DNA of 64,000 nt, taken from NCBI RefSeq assembly GCF_020184175.1, contig NC_065532.1, positions 5,580,001 through 5,644,000 of the forward strand, in the 5' to 3' direction. The notes under the pieces were generated by a model that searched no databases, had not been told where the DNA came from, and was given only the letters and a program-made list of their open reading frames with translations. A program made the position numbers and the translations under genes. This DNA is from Aphis gossypii (lineage: Eukaryota; Arthropoda; Insecta; Hemiptera; Aphididae). Below, piece by piece: positions 11,831-25,800 of the stretch; within the stretch, counting starts at the first letter, position 1; each line of letters begins with the position of its first letter.

Positions 11831-14800
11831 CTGCTATATAAATTTTTTTATCATTCATCGAAACGGAAACTCACGCTTGGAGTTGAAAATTAAATTCGCG
11901 TGTTTCCGGGTTCTGTTTCCGAACAATGTCGAATCAAACTGCTATGCATAACGGTCTGGCTTTTGCGTGCTTTGTTTCGTATGAAAAAAAAAAAGAAATA
12001 AAATATGTGTATAATATACTTCCACAGTTATGATTTCAAACTTTTAAATCGAATTATGCTTAACGCAATTATGCCTACCTATTATTATTATATGTTTAGC
12101 CTTTCAATCAAACCGACTAAACCAACCATTAAGAATAGCCCATCGCATGGGTATACGTGCGTGGGATAATACATTATACTATACCTAAGCACGCTCGACT
12201 TGTACCTGATACCTCCGGCGTGTTCGATAGTATACCTTACCCCTCCACTGTCCATAACCCACACCAGCACCATCAGCCATTCCCCTCCGACCTTGCTACT
12301 CAGTTTGCTGTTCGAGACTAAGTAATTTTACTTATTGGAATGTCAAGCACTTTGACTACGTTGTGTGCATTTTTCATGAACACGAATTGATACTAGAATT
12401 AGGTATCTATTTATACACACAATTAGAAATTATAGTGTCAATAAAATTTAATTGTCACCATAACTAAATTAAAAAATTATCGCGTTACACAGTCAAGCTC
12501 CACAAGTGATTATTATTATTATTATTGGTATAATACCTATAATATATAAATGTCTCTTATTATTTGTGCATAAATTCGTATTTAAGCACACAATAATTAA
12601 AAATTATACCTCAAGAGTAAAAGTATTCACATTAAGTATAATTGCAAGAAAATATTCTCTAATCTAATACTTAAATACTTAATCTAATTTTCCATAGTTA
12701 ATACATTTTACAAAAATAGAAACAATACAACATATTTAATAGTTCATAACTGATTTAATTACACATTTATTCCAATATTTTTTTGTATTTTTATTGTTTT
12801 ATAAACAATAATCATTATAATCTTAATACTGTATTTACAATTTTAAATAAGAAATACAATATAAACGTGTAAGAAGTTAATAACGTAAAAAAATAATGTA
12901 ATGTTGTTAATATTTTGCTAAGCACGGAAAAATTGGATGAATTTTTTTTAATATGTGAACCAACTAAATAATCATTTCACAACGATTTAATGTTTTACGT
13001 GCGATATAATTACCTTACTAAATTATAATATGATTAATTATAAACATAATTACTTAAAAAAATAAGAAAATATCTTCCTACAATATGTGTTATTTCCTTT
13101 TCCTCCAAAGAAACACACAACATAAAAAATTTGATGTACCTACGGAATAACCCATTTAAATCTGCGTTATTTTTAATATTAGATTAAATTATTGACGTAT
13201 CACTAAATTTAAAAGTAAGAAAGCTAACTAAATACAATAAAAAAATATCAAAAATATCAATGAAAAATCCTAAATAATGTTCTTATCTTTAAATTTAATA
13301 GTAAATTATTTTACTCTAATATTAAAAATAACAGAGTAAAACAGATTATTCTAAATATATATATACACATTTTTCTTAATATAGTTATGGATTTTAATGA
13401 TAGTTGATGAGTACATTAATTATTTTAATGTAGTAAATTATGATTTGTGTTTATATTGTCTTCGGAAAAACATTTTGTTCTATAAATATTAAAATGCCTT
13501 AATAGTATCTTTAAGACTTAAAATTTCGAATTTCATTAGTTATAATTTTTACATTCATTTTTTACTTATCAACATGGAAATGATAACAAATTATTTTTCA
13601 AAATCATTTATACATTATTTGTTATAATCAACCAAATCAAACTATACATTTGATAATAACTTTAAAATATACATAATATATAATAATATATTGATTTTAT
13701 TCAGGAAATTATCTACATCTTTTTTTCTAATTTTGCAAAACATTTATAGTACTAAAATTTTATGGACATTATATAATACAAAAACATGATTTCAACCATT
13801 TTTTTTATTTACATTAAAATTGTTTTGAAATACATAATAATTTATTGGTATGCGTTTTAAGTAGGTTCTTGTAAAAAATATAGCTACATATACAGACGTG
13901 GTAAATAAAACACAATGGCTATAAAGAAGAAATTGTATTCAGGCATATTCTACGTCTATATAGAATAAAAATCAACAAAAATTATCAGATAATATTTTGC
14001 TGGTATTATACATTGTATTCATTATTATTACATCATATTATGCAGTTGTAATGTATTATTAGTAAAAGGATCCTACAAAGACTCGTATTTGGAAGGTTTT
14101 ATTCATTTATATTGATTGACTCTACGTATTCATAACAATGTTAATTATTACAAATAAATTGGCCCTAAGAGCCCATCCATGTGTAGGTAAAAATAAACAT
14201 AAGGTTGAAACAATACTATAGATTCGTATATAATAGTCACAGAAAAGAAGTTTAATTTAAATCTATTTAAATTTTAAATAGATAACGAATTTCTGTAACG
14301 AATAATATTATTATTTTATATTTGTAGCAATAGCTAATTAAAACAAATTTGTATATTTTAATCGCACAAATAATTTGTGATTAATGTATTTTATATTTTT
14401 CAACAGAATTCAATGCAGACCTGATTCATACCTATATTATACTATGGTCTATATAATAGTCATATCATAATCGTGTTAGTCGATTATTATTATTATTATT
14501 TTAAACAGCCTTGAACTTTTACATTGTAATGCCAAATTTAAGGATAGTAACGCGTGTGATCGATAAGCCGCAGAATTTGCACTGTGGACTCTGGTTAGTA
14601 ATAATTATGCCATCCATAATTACATACATACATTGATATTATATAATAACTTAATTGTGTATTAAATTTGATTTATTGATCGATAGTCGCTACCGTATTT
14701 AAGTATAAACCGAACATTGTTATTTTAATGTCTTTTGTTTATAAATCTACCAATCCGTCTTCTATAGTTCAAATAGTTGTTTGGAAAAATGTAAAAGGAA

Positions 14801-17230
14801 TTATCTAAATATTTATAATACTACTATCTACTAATTTTAAACTTCCATCGCTAGAGTGCTATTTTCGAAAATCAATCAAAACAAAAATAATACTTTTAGC
14901 ATTGTAACTCGAATCGTTACACTCCACGTCGTATCACGTATCTAATACGTCAGTGGGTCACCATAGTGCCGCAATAACCGGCGGGGTGAACAACGAACAA
15001 TACGACTACTGACTAAAATAATGGCCCTATATTATATGATGAACTAACGATCTCGATTACAAAATAAAATATAACCTCCGTTTTGTTTTTATTGGGTTTC
15101 AATGATAGATTAATTAATTATTAGGGTGGTAATAGTATATTTGTACACGTATCATGCACATATCGTCCTGGGGCACAAAAATCATAGTTGTGGTACGATG
15201 CCCGCGTGATATCAAGGCTCGTAGTTTAGGCCTTGTATACAAGAACAACTACTACGCAAAGTAATACTCACGTTATGCCGATGCGATGTAGTGCGATACG
15301 TGTACGGTGTACCTATAAATATGAATGCAAGTGAGAGGTAAACGTAGTTACACAAATTATATGGTGGCGGCAAGAGGCGCATCGAGCTTGGGGTCCAAGA
15401 TGATTATCATAAATCCCGAAGGTCACTTCGTTTATTATTGTAGGTACTTGATTTTTTTGGTAGGGGCCTACTGACAATAACACTTTTCTAATAAGTGTGT
15501 TTAAAAATCTATTGCTAATAAATAATAATATGAATATATTTTTTATAACTCAAAATTATTGTAAATGATTGATATACAATTGAATCAATAATTATAACAA
15601 TCGTGAATTAAGTGAAAAAAAAATGAACGTATTAATCAATATATGATAATTATAATTTAAGAACAATTTAAAATATTAAAATATTTAATCAAATTAACAG
15701 AATAATTTTTGAAAATCAATATTAAATTGACCAAATTTATTTATCGTAATAATATATACATTTCAATGAAGACAGTATATTTTAGCAATACCTATGGTGT
15801 ATTATGGCTAAAAATAATATATACCTAAGATTTTTATGGTAACCAAGGTTACAAAATTATTATTAAATAATAGAGCTCCCTGTAACTTAAATAAATAAAA
15901 TAATTTTAATAATCGTCATACAAAAATAACAATTTAATAATATATATTTAATACTAGAACCCATAAAAAATTTAACCGTTATATGAATAACGATTAAAAT
16001 AATACATACCTAAAATTAAAATTTTAATAATAAGTAAAAATACTTTTTTAATTGTATGTAGCAACATACAATAACCATACAATTTTAACAAATGAAATAA
16101 ATAAAAATTTAAAGTTGTAATTGCATATTATGTATTTTTATTTTCTTCTTAAAAACGTGATGAACAAATTAATAATATAAAAAAAAAAAAAAATTATAGA
16201 GTATGTATAAATGAGAGTATTAATAATACCAACAAATATTATAATAATTTTAAATTTCAATAGGTAATAACTAATAAGTAAGCGATTGCCGATTGCCTCA
16301 TTAAAATGATAAAATACCAATTATTATTATCTTTATAACATTAGGCTACAAATATTTAATCAAAAAATGTAGGTATTAGGTATTTATTAAAAATATATAT
16401 ATCATAATGAATCACCCAATTGACATATAAATATATAATAGATTTCATTAAATTTAATAAGAAAAATTAAATAAAAATTCTACGGTAAGGAACAACTGTT
16501 AGGTCACATATTTTGATTTCTAAACCAATAACAAAATTATTGAATTTCAAAATTCATAATAATGGTTTTGTTAGATTTTACTCAATTATTGACATTATTA
16601 TATTATAACAATTAAAATCTACCATACATTTTAAAAATGACAAATTATCATATTTTAAGTACAATTTAGATCGATGATGGATTTAATTTTGTTATGTTTA
16701 CAGTTAGAGTCTGACAGTTTTATGATTTTAAATGCTCATATAAAAAGAATCTTTAAACTTTAAAAATGCATAGTTATATAAATATATATTATTAAGTGTG
16801 TATCTTTTTATAAAGTCTTATTACCTTGTTTTAGCATTTAAAATTATAATAAAAAATATAAAAAATTGTGAATAATATTATAATATGTGTTAAAGAATTA
16901 TTATACCTACATTTTTATTCAATTTTCAGATTTTTAATATTTTTAAAGTGACAATTATTAATTTACAAAACTTTAAATAAACTAAAGAAAGTCATGGATA
17001 AGTTTACGATCGAATAATGTATTCAACCATATAAATCAAAGCACAAATAATATCCATAGACAAAAATATAAATAAATAATCCATAAAATATATTATTAAA
17101 CTCATAAATGGCAAAATAGAAGATGTTAAACAGGTTTTATCAAGTAAGCCGAATAAAGGAGCAATGAATATAATGGTATTAAATTATATGTATTTTTTAT
17201 ATTATCTATATACCTATACTTATTAAAGTA
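11831..17230. other. Intergenic DNA, no gene seen
   Basis: AT-rich with raised-GC patches at 11870-11970, 12100-12330 and 14880-15420. The last contains several CpG-rich words and could be a regulatory module, but no coding frame or core promoter motif stands out. Confidence 0.45.
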
Positions 17231-17234
17231 GAAA

Positions 17235-18330
17235 AAATACTTTAGCCTTCAACTTCGTAAACGATTTTTGGTAGAAAATTGGATCTAGTTGTTAATTATA
17301 GAAGATTAAAAAAAAAGTTTACAGTTGTTTATAAAAATAATCTTGAGAACAACAAAAAAATGTTTAGAAAAACATGGAATGTTGCACTAAACTAGTTTTT
17401 AACGAATTTTGTGTATTTGCTGTAATTCATAAACGAATAATTTTTAAGACTTAACATTTTCATTAAATATTATTATAATTTTTTTATTTATAGATTTTTA
17501 TGGTATTCAATTTAAAACGTTTGACTTTTTAATTTATTTAAAAATTGTGTACGATATAGTTTTTTTGATAAAAATCTTAAAAATTAAATACAGTGTGCCT
17601 TATTTTGTTATATTATGTTATTTTTATTACGATTAAAAAAATACCAATACTCACATTTTTTTTATTATAATTATTATTTTCGTTTATTTAAGTTAAAATT
17701 TTTACATAAATTACCAGAATCACGAAAATTTTAGTTATTTGCAAATACTTTTTATAGCTATAACTTGAAAATTAAATACAAGGTTTCGCATACATTTTAG
17801 TTACAGAAACTTAAAAACTTCAAAAATACGCATACGCAAAAAAATGGAATATTTAATCAAAAATAATAACACTAATAATAATTTTAGTTAAAAAAAAATT
17901 ATTTGCAGGTGCTTATAATTTTTTTTTCATTACTTGTTTTATTATTTATTATCTACAATAAAGTATTCAAAGTATGTACACTTTTTTAAACTATTTATAC
18001 CATTATTAACCTTACTTATTTACACTTTTCTATTCTTCGTTAGTATTACTTTTATGTTAATAGCAGCAAGTAATTACTAATATTTACAGTTTATTTATTT
18101 CTGTAATAATAAGAGCAACTTCCCAAATTAGTATTTAAATTACTTATAGAAAAATAAATTACTATTAGTAGTATAGAACTATAAATATTGTATAATAACG
18201 TATTATCGCCAAAAATATAGGCTTACAGTCTGTCTCTGTTCAGAATCATTGAATGGTAAATCATTGTACTTTAATTTAGTATGTAATAGTATCTTTAACA
18301 CAGTGGTATATAATCAATTACAAATTATAT
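17235..18330 (+). repeat. Family A interspersed repeat, diverged near full-length copy
   Basis: It follows the same order as the 31794-32665 copy: ttcaacttcg...tggtagaaaattgg, then gctgtaattcataaacg, cttgaaaattaaatacaagg, and finally ctctgttcagaatcattgaa near 18234-18253. It is longer than the other copy because of AT-rich insertions. No protein is encoded. Confidence 0.6.
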
Positions 18331-19200
18331 TTAATACCTAATATTAAATATAACTAGTGTCCGGGTTTTCTAGTTTTAACATGAAAATTATTCCTATTAA
18401 TATTTTGTATAAAAAAAGGAAACTAATTTATTATACTCGCAATACATTTAAATTGTTACTCCATGTATTAACCTGCAAACATTAATAAATTGGAGATTTA
18501 TTTCAGTGAAAATATAATATTTGTTTTATTTCGTCTTTCTTTGAAATGGCAACAAAATACTGCAGAAACTGTTCACTAATGATTACAACACATTTATTAT
18601 AATATACATATAAATACAAAAAAGTAATAACTAAAGAATCATATATTAAATTTCGGCTTTAATGAGATATTTTGAGTGTACCTATCAAAGAACATTGTTT
18701 AAAATATATAGCGTATAGTATGTTCTTGGGAAGAAATTTAGGACTGAAAAAGTAAAAATATATCATGCCTATGGCTTCATATTACTTACATTAAAACGAC
18801 AAAAAAAAACCAAACAATATTGCTTTGTTTTGATATAATTACGTAATGTATGTGTTATTTTCTTGTTCAAAATTCTTATGACACTACTAATTTGATATAA
18901 AATAAAATGGCAATTAAAATGTCACAAATAACTCAATACACATATCATAATATTAGAATACACACGTTAGCGATAAGTGAATAAATTATATTAAAATGTT
19001 GTAATGAATAAAATACTTTTTCTTGTAAATTTTAAATTAAATTCATAAGTACATCCAAAAATTTTTAATTTATTATTTCAATAAAGATGTCACGAAAACG
19101 CCTAAAAACAAAATAATCTACAGTAGTTACAATGTATAAACACATTTAGGTAATATATAATTTCGTAACATTAATGTAGCTAAATTGCCTATCCAAAACG
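18331..19200. other. Intergenic DNA, no gene seen
   Basis: AT-rich sequence without supported features. Confidence 0.5.
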
Positions 19201-19251
19201 CCGTGTTTGAAAATCTTATAATCAATGCACTCTCACATATTACATAATACG

Positions 19252-19259
19252 TATAAAAG
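19252..19259 (+). promoter_or_regulatory. Candidate TATA box upstream of a 49-codon frame
   Basis: TATAAAAG stands in a locally GC-richer patch, 46 bases before the ATG at 19305. Between them lies the near-palindrome gggaaaaattttccc (19263-19277), which resembles a Rel/Dorsal-type site. Promoter activity is inferred. Confidence 0.3.
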
Positions 19260-19304
19260 AAGGGGAAAAATTTTCCCTACCAACAAATTGGGATCGATAT
19301 TGCG

Positions 19305-19454
19305 ATGAAAATTCGCCATTTTGAGAGGGTTGTACATTCTCTCACCCCAATAGTTCGCGCGTGCGCCAGTTGGGAATTTCAAAAGCAAGCAATCAAGAAA
19401 ATTCACAGAAAGAAATTTTTCTCAGTGAACGTGATGTCACTTACACTATTTTAA
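19305..19454 (+). CDS. Candidate small basic ORF of unknown function, 49 aa
   Basis: ATG to TAA, 49 codons, beginning MKIRHFERVVHSLTPIVRAC and ending in a Lys/Arg-rich stretch (KKIHRKKFF) and a short hydrophobic tail. The frame coincides with a patch of raised GC containing gttcgcgcgtgcgcc, and a TATAAAAG lies just upstream. I do not recognise the protein. It has no obvious signal peptide or membrane segment. It could be a small peptide gene, part of a larger unrecognised transcript, or chance. Confidence 0.2.
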   Translation: MKIRHFERVVHSLTPIVRACASWEFQKQAIKKIHRKKFFSVNVMSLTLF

Positions 19455-20100
19455 ATTGCATCCCAAACACTTTCAGACAGTTTAAAATGTAGTAAACTTA
19501 GATAATTTCAGAAGTAAAAGTTCCCTTCCGGTGACTTCTCGATGAATTGCTAACATTAAATATTAAGACTTTATATACGATGATACATTTTATCAATACC
19601 TAACTACGTATTAGAATTTAGAATACATTATTTGTGTTTAGAAAACATATCGTGTACAGTAAAATTATTTAAAATTAAGAATTATGTTATTCTATTTGAT
19701 GTGCTTCATTTTGCAATAAATAACGAATATTCAAAACGTTCCGGTTGTAAAATAACACAATCCTATTACTGAATTAGACTATTTTGTAATAAAACGGAAG
19801 AAAAATGTATTTTTTCAAAACCTATAATCAATATTGATAATACGTCGATATTTAATCAACCATTAAAAAAAAAAACCGCTTAAAAGTATACGGTTTTCGT
19901 GATACGATGAGAAATATACATAATATGTGGGTATATATATTATATACACTAAAATTAACGATATAATATATAACAGAAACTACTGCAACGGACACACACA
20001 CATCAGATACTGTACGATAATAATGTATTTCGGTGAATAACTGTTTCGTGATTATTACAAAGTGGGTCTCGTTTTTTGGTTTAGGTGTGTGGAATAACAA
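19455..20100. other. Intergenic DNA, no gene seen
   Basis: AT-rich stretch leading into the GC island. A minus-strand frame at 19852-20121 has no recognisable content. Confidence 0.45.
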
Positions 20101-20541
20101 AAGGCGTGCTAGCTCTGACACAAAGGAAACGCTCCTCGAGGATTTGTGTGTTTGGAATCCGTGCGACGCTGTGACATCGATACATTGATATTATTATTAT
20201 CGTATGGTAGACGACGGGTAAAGTCGCGCGTGTGGGCATGTGTGTGCGGTGTACGGCGCCGGGTGGCGATGGCGAGACGACCAAGTTCTTATCAACCGGT
20301 GGGAGTCGAGACGGCGACGGCGGCGGCGGGACAGCGTCCCGACCACGTCGACGTGGATTATTGGATTGTCGTCACGGACGGGCCGCATAATCTTACATGA
20401 TGTAGTAGTATATATATATATATAATAAAAACGATAAAATGACGATGGGACCAAAATCAACAACCGACGAATCGTATTTCCAATCGAAAAAAACCGACAA
20501 CGGTCTTATTATTTTTTCCATATCATATACCTATGTAGGAG

Positions 20542-20549
20542 TATAAAAG
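20542..20549 (+). promoter_or_regulatory. Candidate TATA box in the GC island
   Basis: TATAAAAG followed by G, inside the island and followed about 30 bases later by caccgtcaaacgcg, where transcription could start on the plus strand. There is no further support. Confidence 0.3.
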
Positions 20550-20891
20550 GTTCAATTTTTCACCACCGTCAAACGCGAAACGGCTTCTTCTCCTCGTAGG
20601 TGGTCTCTCTCTATACACACATAGATATATATATATATATATAATTGAAACCCCTCAACAGCCGCGGTGGCGGTGGAAAAGAGATCGATACGTGTGCGTC
20701 TCTCGCCCATCACGCATATACCTCACCTTTAGCGCCACATACGGTTTTCCATCAGTCCCTTTGGTCCTCTTTCCACAACTCTGTCTCCCTCCCATCCTAC
20801 CCCACCTTATCATAACTCGACACTCCGACGATCCACACCTGGCTGGCCATTAGGCTGCCACAGCCACAGCTGCGATTACACTATAGGACGA

Positions 20892-20920
20892 CGGCAGCAG
20901 CGGCGGCGGCGGCGGCGGCG
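20892..20920. repeat. CAG/CGG trinucleotide microsatellite
   Basis: gcagcag followed by about seven CGG units. It explains the apparent Ala/Pro/Arg-rich frames on both strands. Confidence 0.9.
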
Positions 20921-21496
20921 TCATTGGCAGCGGTCGATGACCCAGACGGTCGGTATCGATCGACGACGACGTCGCGGTCCCTGCTTGCCGCCGGCGACTT
21001 GACCTGCCCAACACGCACACACACGTATAACCCCCTTTCCCCTCAATAACCAACCAACCTTCACTGCGGCTGCCGTCGTCGTTATACCCTGGCCTCATAC
21101 TAGACTATGCTGTCAATATACGTCGTAGGTACTGTCAAAAATTGGAAGGCAACCACCCTTATAACGTGATATTACATATTATATACACAGGCCACGCATC
21201 TGAAACTATGATGTATAGATCTGCAAAAGTTTTCGTCGTCCATATGTGCCATCGTCTGCACCGCCACCACCACTATCACTACTGTCACCGGATGATTCTC
21301 TCGCTCTTCTGTTGTCTATACTTGATATGCAAATAGTGTAATCCTCACACGACAAAAAATTCATATGTCCATCATAAAAGTGCGGTAGCGGCGTTGGACG
21401 GTGTGCGCACGCACGCGTGCTGCAATTCGCAATTATTGTTCGAATTTCGTTGCAAAAAACCCGCTAGACGACGACGGTGGTGTTGAGTTTAGGGGA

Positions 21497-21529
21497 TGGT
21501 GGTAGTGGTGGTGGTGGTGGTGGTGGTGT
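21497..21529. repeat. GGT trinucleotide microsatellite
   Basis: About ten near-perfect GGT units. The frame across it encodes poly-Val or poly-Trp/Gly and should not be read as a gene. Confidence 0.9.
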
Positions 21530-21887
21530 CTGTGTTGGTGTGCCGTTACTATTGCGTGTGTCCGCTATGCGCCAGTGCAAACCGTGGACGAAGGGGTAGC
21601 GGCGGCGGTGGTGACGACCGACAGTCATGGCGTAAGGGGATTGCTGCAGGCGACGCGGGTATGCGGGGGTCTAGACGGTGTCGACGAACCCTCATTTATC
21701 AGTCTGTGAACCCTATGTACCGACGACCCACACCCCATTGCCCGGATCGGCAACGGCCCGCGCTGCCCTGCAACCGAGTCACCGAAAATGAGATGCCCTA
21801 AAAACGGCGTTCCACTTGCCGACCGATAATAACAACGCGTATTTATACACTGTCTGTGTTCGTTTATATATTTTATTTACGATATAC

Positions 21888-21912
21888 ATTATTATTATTA
21901 TTATTATTATTA
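21888..21912. repeat. ATT trinucleotide microsatellite
   Basis: Eight consecutive ATT units at the right side of the GC island. Confidence 0.9.
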
Positions 21913-22290
21913 TGTCGGTCGCCCGTGCACCGTCACGCCGCTACTCTACAATTTAATTTTATATACAGTCGCGGGTTACACGCGTATATGCGCCGCGGAA
22001 AAAGAGACCGAATATAATGCTATTATTTGTATACGATAGTATGAATATTATATTATGCTTATATAACGGGACTAATTTCTATGGAAATTACGCCCTTGTC
22101 CGTATTAATTCTACGGCGAATACGGCGTAGAATATATAATAATATTATAATTGTATACACACCCTGCAGCGCGCACTGCTGTTACGTTTTTCGTTTTTCA
22201 CTGCCCTACCTCAACTTGCAACTATGGCGTCGCGACGCCGACAATTGAGCGCGCGACGTTTTTATTATTATTATTGTTTTTTATTTAATA

Positions 22291-25200
22291 ACCAACCTTT
22301 AAAATATCACCTTGGCCAAGCCAACGTCGTAATAAACGTTTTTTTCACCCTATCCGCTCAAAACCATTTGTTTGATTATACATAGGTTATGTTACCTAAC
22401 CTATACCGGTTTATCTAACGTCATGATAAGCGTGATTTTTTTGGAAAAAGTTTCACTTCGGGGAAAAAAGATTCCTCTTTTTACCATAAAATTTGTATTC
22501 TCTTAAATTATCCGAAAATATCAATAATTTTAAGACCGGCCGTGCCGACAGTATCTTATGAACGCAACCAATAATAAACAAATATTACACAATGATACCA
22601 AAACCTAACCTATTCTATATAATATTATTTTGCATACACAAATAATTTGTTAAATAATGAAAAATATTCCTAAAATACTTCTTAATTTTACCTATATAAT
22701 ATACAAAAATTTACAATACATTATAAATAGGTATTATATACATATATATTAAGTATTTTGGCTCAACATTTTATACAGGAATACTAAATTGGAATTCCGT
22801 TTTAACAAGTTTAAACTTGAAAATATTTTATTTTGAATATCTAGCTATAACATTTGAAGAATATGATGTACTTTTTATATAATAATATAATTGCAATAAG
22901 TTTATTTATATATTAAAATAAATTGTAAAATTGAGTGTCTTGATATTATAAACAAAGTTTTAAACAAAGAATAGCTTTATTTATTATCAATTATCATCAG
23001 AAACGCTGATGGCATTTAAAACACTTTATGACATCGTTATTATTAAGGTTAATCATCCAACCGCCCATAAGTATTAATACAAAAATTCCCAAAATATTAA
23101 TTTTAAATTTACATTTACCATTTATATTGTTCATACCTAGGCAAAAACAATTTCTAGCATCTCTGATCATCATCAAAATCTGGTAAATGATAATATTCTA
23201 TACTTAATTAAATTTAAATATTATTTTCAAAATACTTATACACGTTAAATATATTTATTAAAAGAAAGCTATTAAGTTTAAATTCAAATAAAACTAAAAG
23301 GGATTTTCTACAAAGTTTTTTTAACATACCAAAAATAATATTCTTATTATAACAAAATCAAACTATTAAAGAAAATAAATCATGCAATTAACTTCTTTAG
23401 AATATTTTCCATACCGTAATTTTAAGTATTGAAAAACTTATATTCAGCTAAATTTATTTAATAAGCTTACCAAATTTATAATAATACCCTATTTGTTTGC
23501 ATTATAGTTACAAAAAAAAAAAAAAATCCAATTCTATGTGTATCATTATACATTCGTATTTCAATAAATGCATTATAAATTATAATGTTATATAAGTTAT
23601 AAATCATTTAAATTCTATACAAACACTTTTATTTCATCAAATGGAAAATAAATAAGAACATTATTATGTAACAGATGAATAAAAATAACAACTACATAAT
23701 ATTCCCTTAGAAATGTTTTGTAATAAACTTCCATCATATAAAAATAATAAATAATGATCTTTACGAATACTTTTGTGTTTCCTAACTAAAAAATAAATAA
23801 GTGTGTTTTATTAAACTTATTTTATTTTACTATGTGAAAATATTATTTTCCAACTAAATTTTACAACGTTATGATAACTTATTTAAAAATTAAATACTTC
23901 AAAGTTCAAATTGCTCATATTTACTAAAAAGTCAAAATCAATGACATTTTAAACTTAAAAATAATTCAATTTCAAATATATATTATTCAATTTATTTTAC
24001 AGTTTTAATTTATTTTATGATATTTTACATAATCTATAATATAATTTAATTGTAGTTATAATGTATATCATACATATAGTTGTGTAAATAACGATTCTCT
24101 GGTTTTAAGTATTAGTTTATTCAATATATTTATTATAATCAGATGATACCAGTATTTATTTTTTTTTTAAATGGTTATTAAGCTATTAAATAATCATCAT
24201 CATTTATCACTTTTGTTTATTTTAATCAAACACAAATCAAATTAATTAAACATGATAGTGAAAAAACAAAGACTGCCATAATACAGTTTTACCGTTGATA
24301 TAGGTCAGTTATATGCGAATATATTGAATTACAGTATAATCGTTAAATTGATTTTCACGGGAAAGTCAAATACCGTTGGATTATTTCAACCATTTAGGTA
24401 TAACATAAATTGATATTCGAGGAAACTGAAAAAAAAACATAACTAGTTCTGTCCACGTATTATTAATAAATAATTAAGTAGGTAGTTCGTATGTTTAAAA
24501 TTAATTTTTTTTTTGTTTTGAAATTCATTATTGTTTTATTAGGTAACAAAATAAAAAATGTGCGTCAAGTAACCTAACAACTGCTTTATGGTAAGTTAGG
24601 TTACGTATCAAGTATTCCAAAATAATAATATTAGATATCAATTATACAAATGTATGGTTTTTATTTAAATGTGTTAGATTTATTCGATATCTATATGCTG
24701 TATTATTGAAATATGTGAAATATATTATCAACTTAACATACTGAATTGTATTTCAAAGGTCATCTAATAAAGTTTTATAGATATTTAAAAAAATTAGAAA
24801 TCGTACAACGTTATAATATATAATGTTTCTAAAAATCAAAAATTAAATTAATGCCTTTTTAAAATAATACTAAAATATAATTTGTGTTATAAAGTTAATC
24901 TTATCGCCACAGTATACATATTTTATATTCTATTAACAAAAAATACTAAAATTTATTTTATCCAAAAACTGTCCAATTATTAATAAAATCATAAATTCCT
25001 TGATTTTTTAGTGTTTAAGTTAAATTATTTATTAATTTTCAAATTAAATGTTGATAATGCGAAAATTGTATTTATTGTTGTAAAATAGTTCAACGTTTTC
25101 GAGTCCTTTTAATTTAATTAACCTATAAATGTTTAATGAAGCATTTTATTATAGGTTTGGGATAGGTTATGTATGATTGGTTAATAACACCTATAGTGAA

Positions 25201-25600
25201 AATGAAATATTAACAGCCGATACCTATTCATGAATGTAATACTCATAATATACCCATAGTATATGAATATTGGTATAAATGTATAATGATGAGAAGAAGC
25301 ATATTGTTTACAGTTGTAAAGAACATCACTACCTATCATATATGTCTTTAGTGCGAGTGTGCGACTATTTGTTTTTAACGTTTCCGACTATTTTAATATA
25401 CATGGTTAAAATTAAACGGGTAATAAATGTTATAATACTAAGTGAATTTTGAAATATGTTTACTTGCCCAGGTTTAAACATTGCATCGTTACCGACTATA
25501 TAATTCGCCAAATAAGGGACTCCGAAAAAATAGAAGTAAATATGTAGTTAAACAACCACAGAACTTACTATACTCTGTACCTAAGTAACTATGTTCTACA
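22291..25600. other. Intergenic DNA, no gene seen
   Basis: AT-rich. A perfect 10-bp inverted repeat, gtaacctaac at 24569-24578 and gttaggttac at 24595-24604, can form a hairpin with a 16-base loop. Similar cctaacct words occur at 22395-22402. Confidence 0.5.
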
Positions 25601-25603
25601 GCT

Positions 25604-25800
25604 TTGATGTATTTCGAATGTACTTCATCATTGAGTAGGTCACTGTAACAGTGAGTGTGTTAAATTGTAATTCAACGATAAATGATTACATATGAAACAG
25701 TCATGAGTAGTGACTATTATAAACTGCTACCTATATTACTAAATATGTGTTATATAATCATAACGATCTATTTATAGTATTTTATTTTTCTGTTAGGAAT
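25604..25800 (-). repeat. Family A repeat right end, inverted, diverged
   Basis: gtacttcatcattgagtagg, then tgttaaattgtaattcaacg, then aaacagtcatgagtagtgac. This follows the same order as the copies at 27595 and 27900, with more substitutions. Confidence 0.4.

Larger units (their letters stand above)
20100..22290. promoter_or_regulatory. Large GC- and CpG-rich island (possible promoter or non-coding first exon region)
   Basis: Composition changes sharply from the AT-rich surroundings, with many CpG words (gcgcgtgtg, cgacgacgacgtcgcg, acgcacgcgtgctgc). It contains a TATAAAAGG (from 20542), pyrimidine-rich tracts, and CGG, GGT and ATT microsatellites. Open frames of 60-100 codons on both strands are low-complexity (poly-His, poly-Arg, poly-Pro) and are products of the repeats. 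It may be the promoter/5' region of a gene with distant exons, or a developmental regulatory region. No splice-linked coding exon was found. Confidence 0.45.

Noticed and set aside
20146..21801. Several 60-101 codon frames in the 20-22 kb GC island
   Set aside because: They arise from CGG, GGT and CA-type simple repeats, overlap on both strands and have low-complexity translations. None has a recognisable domain.
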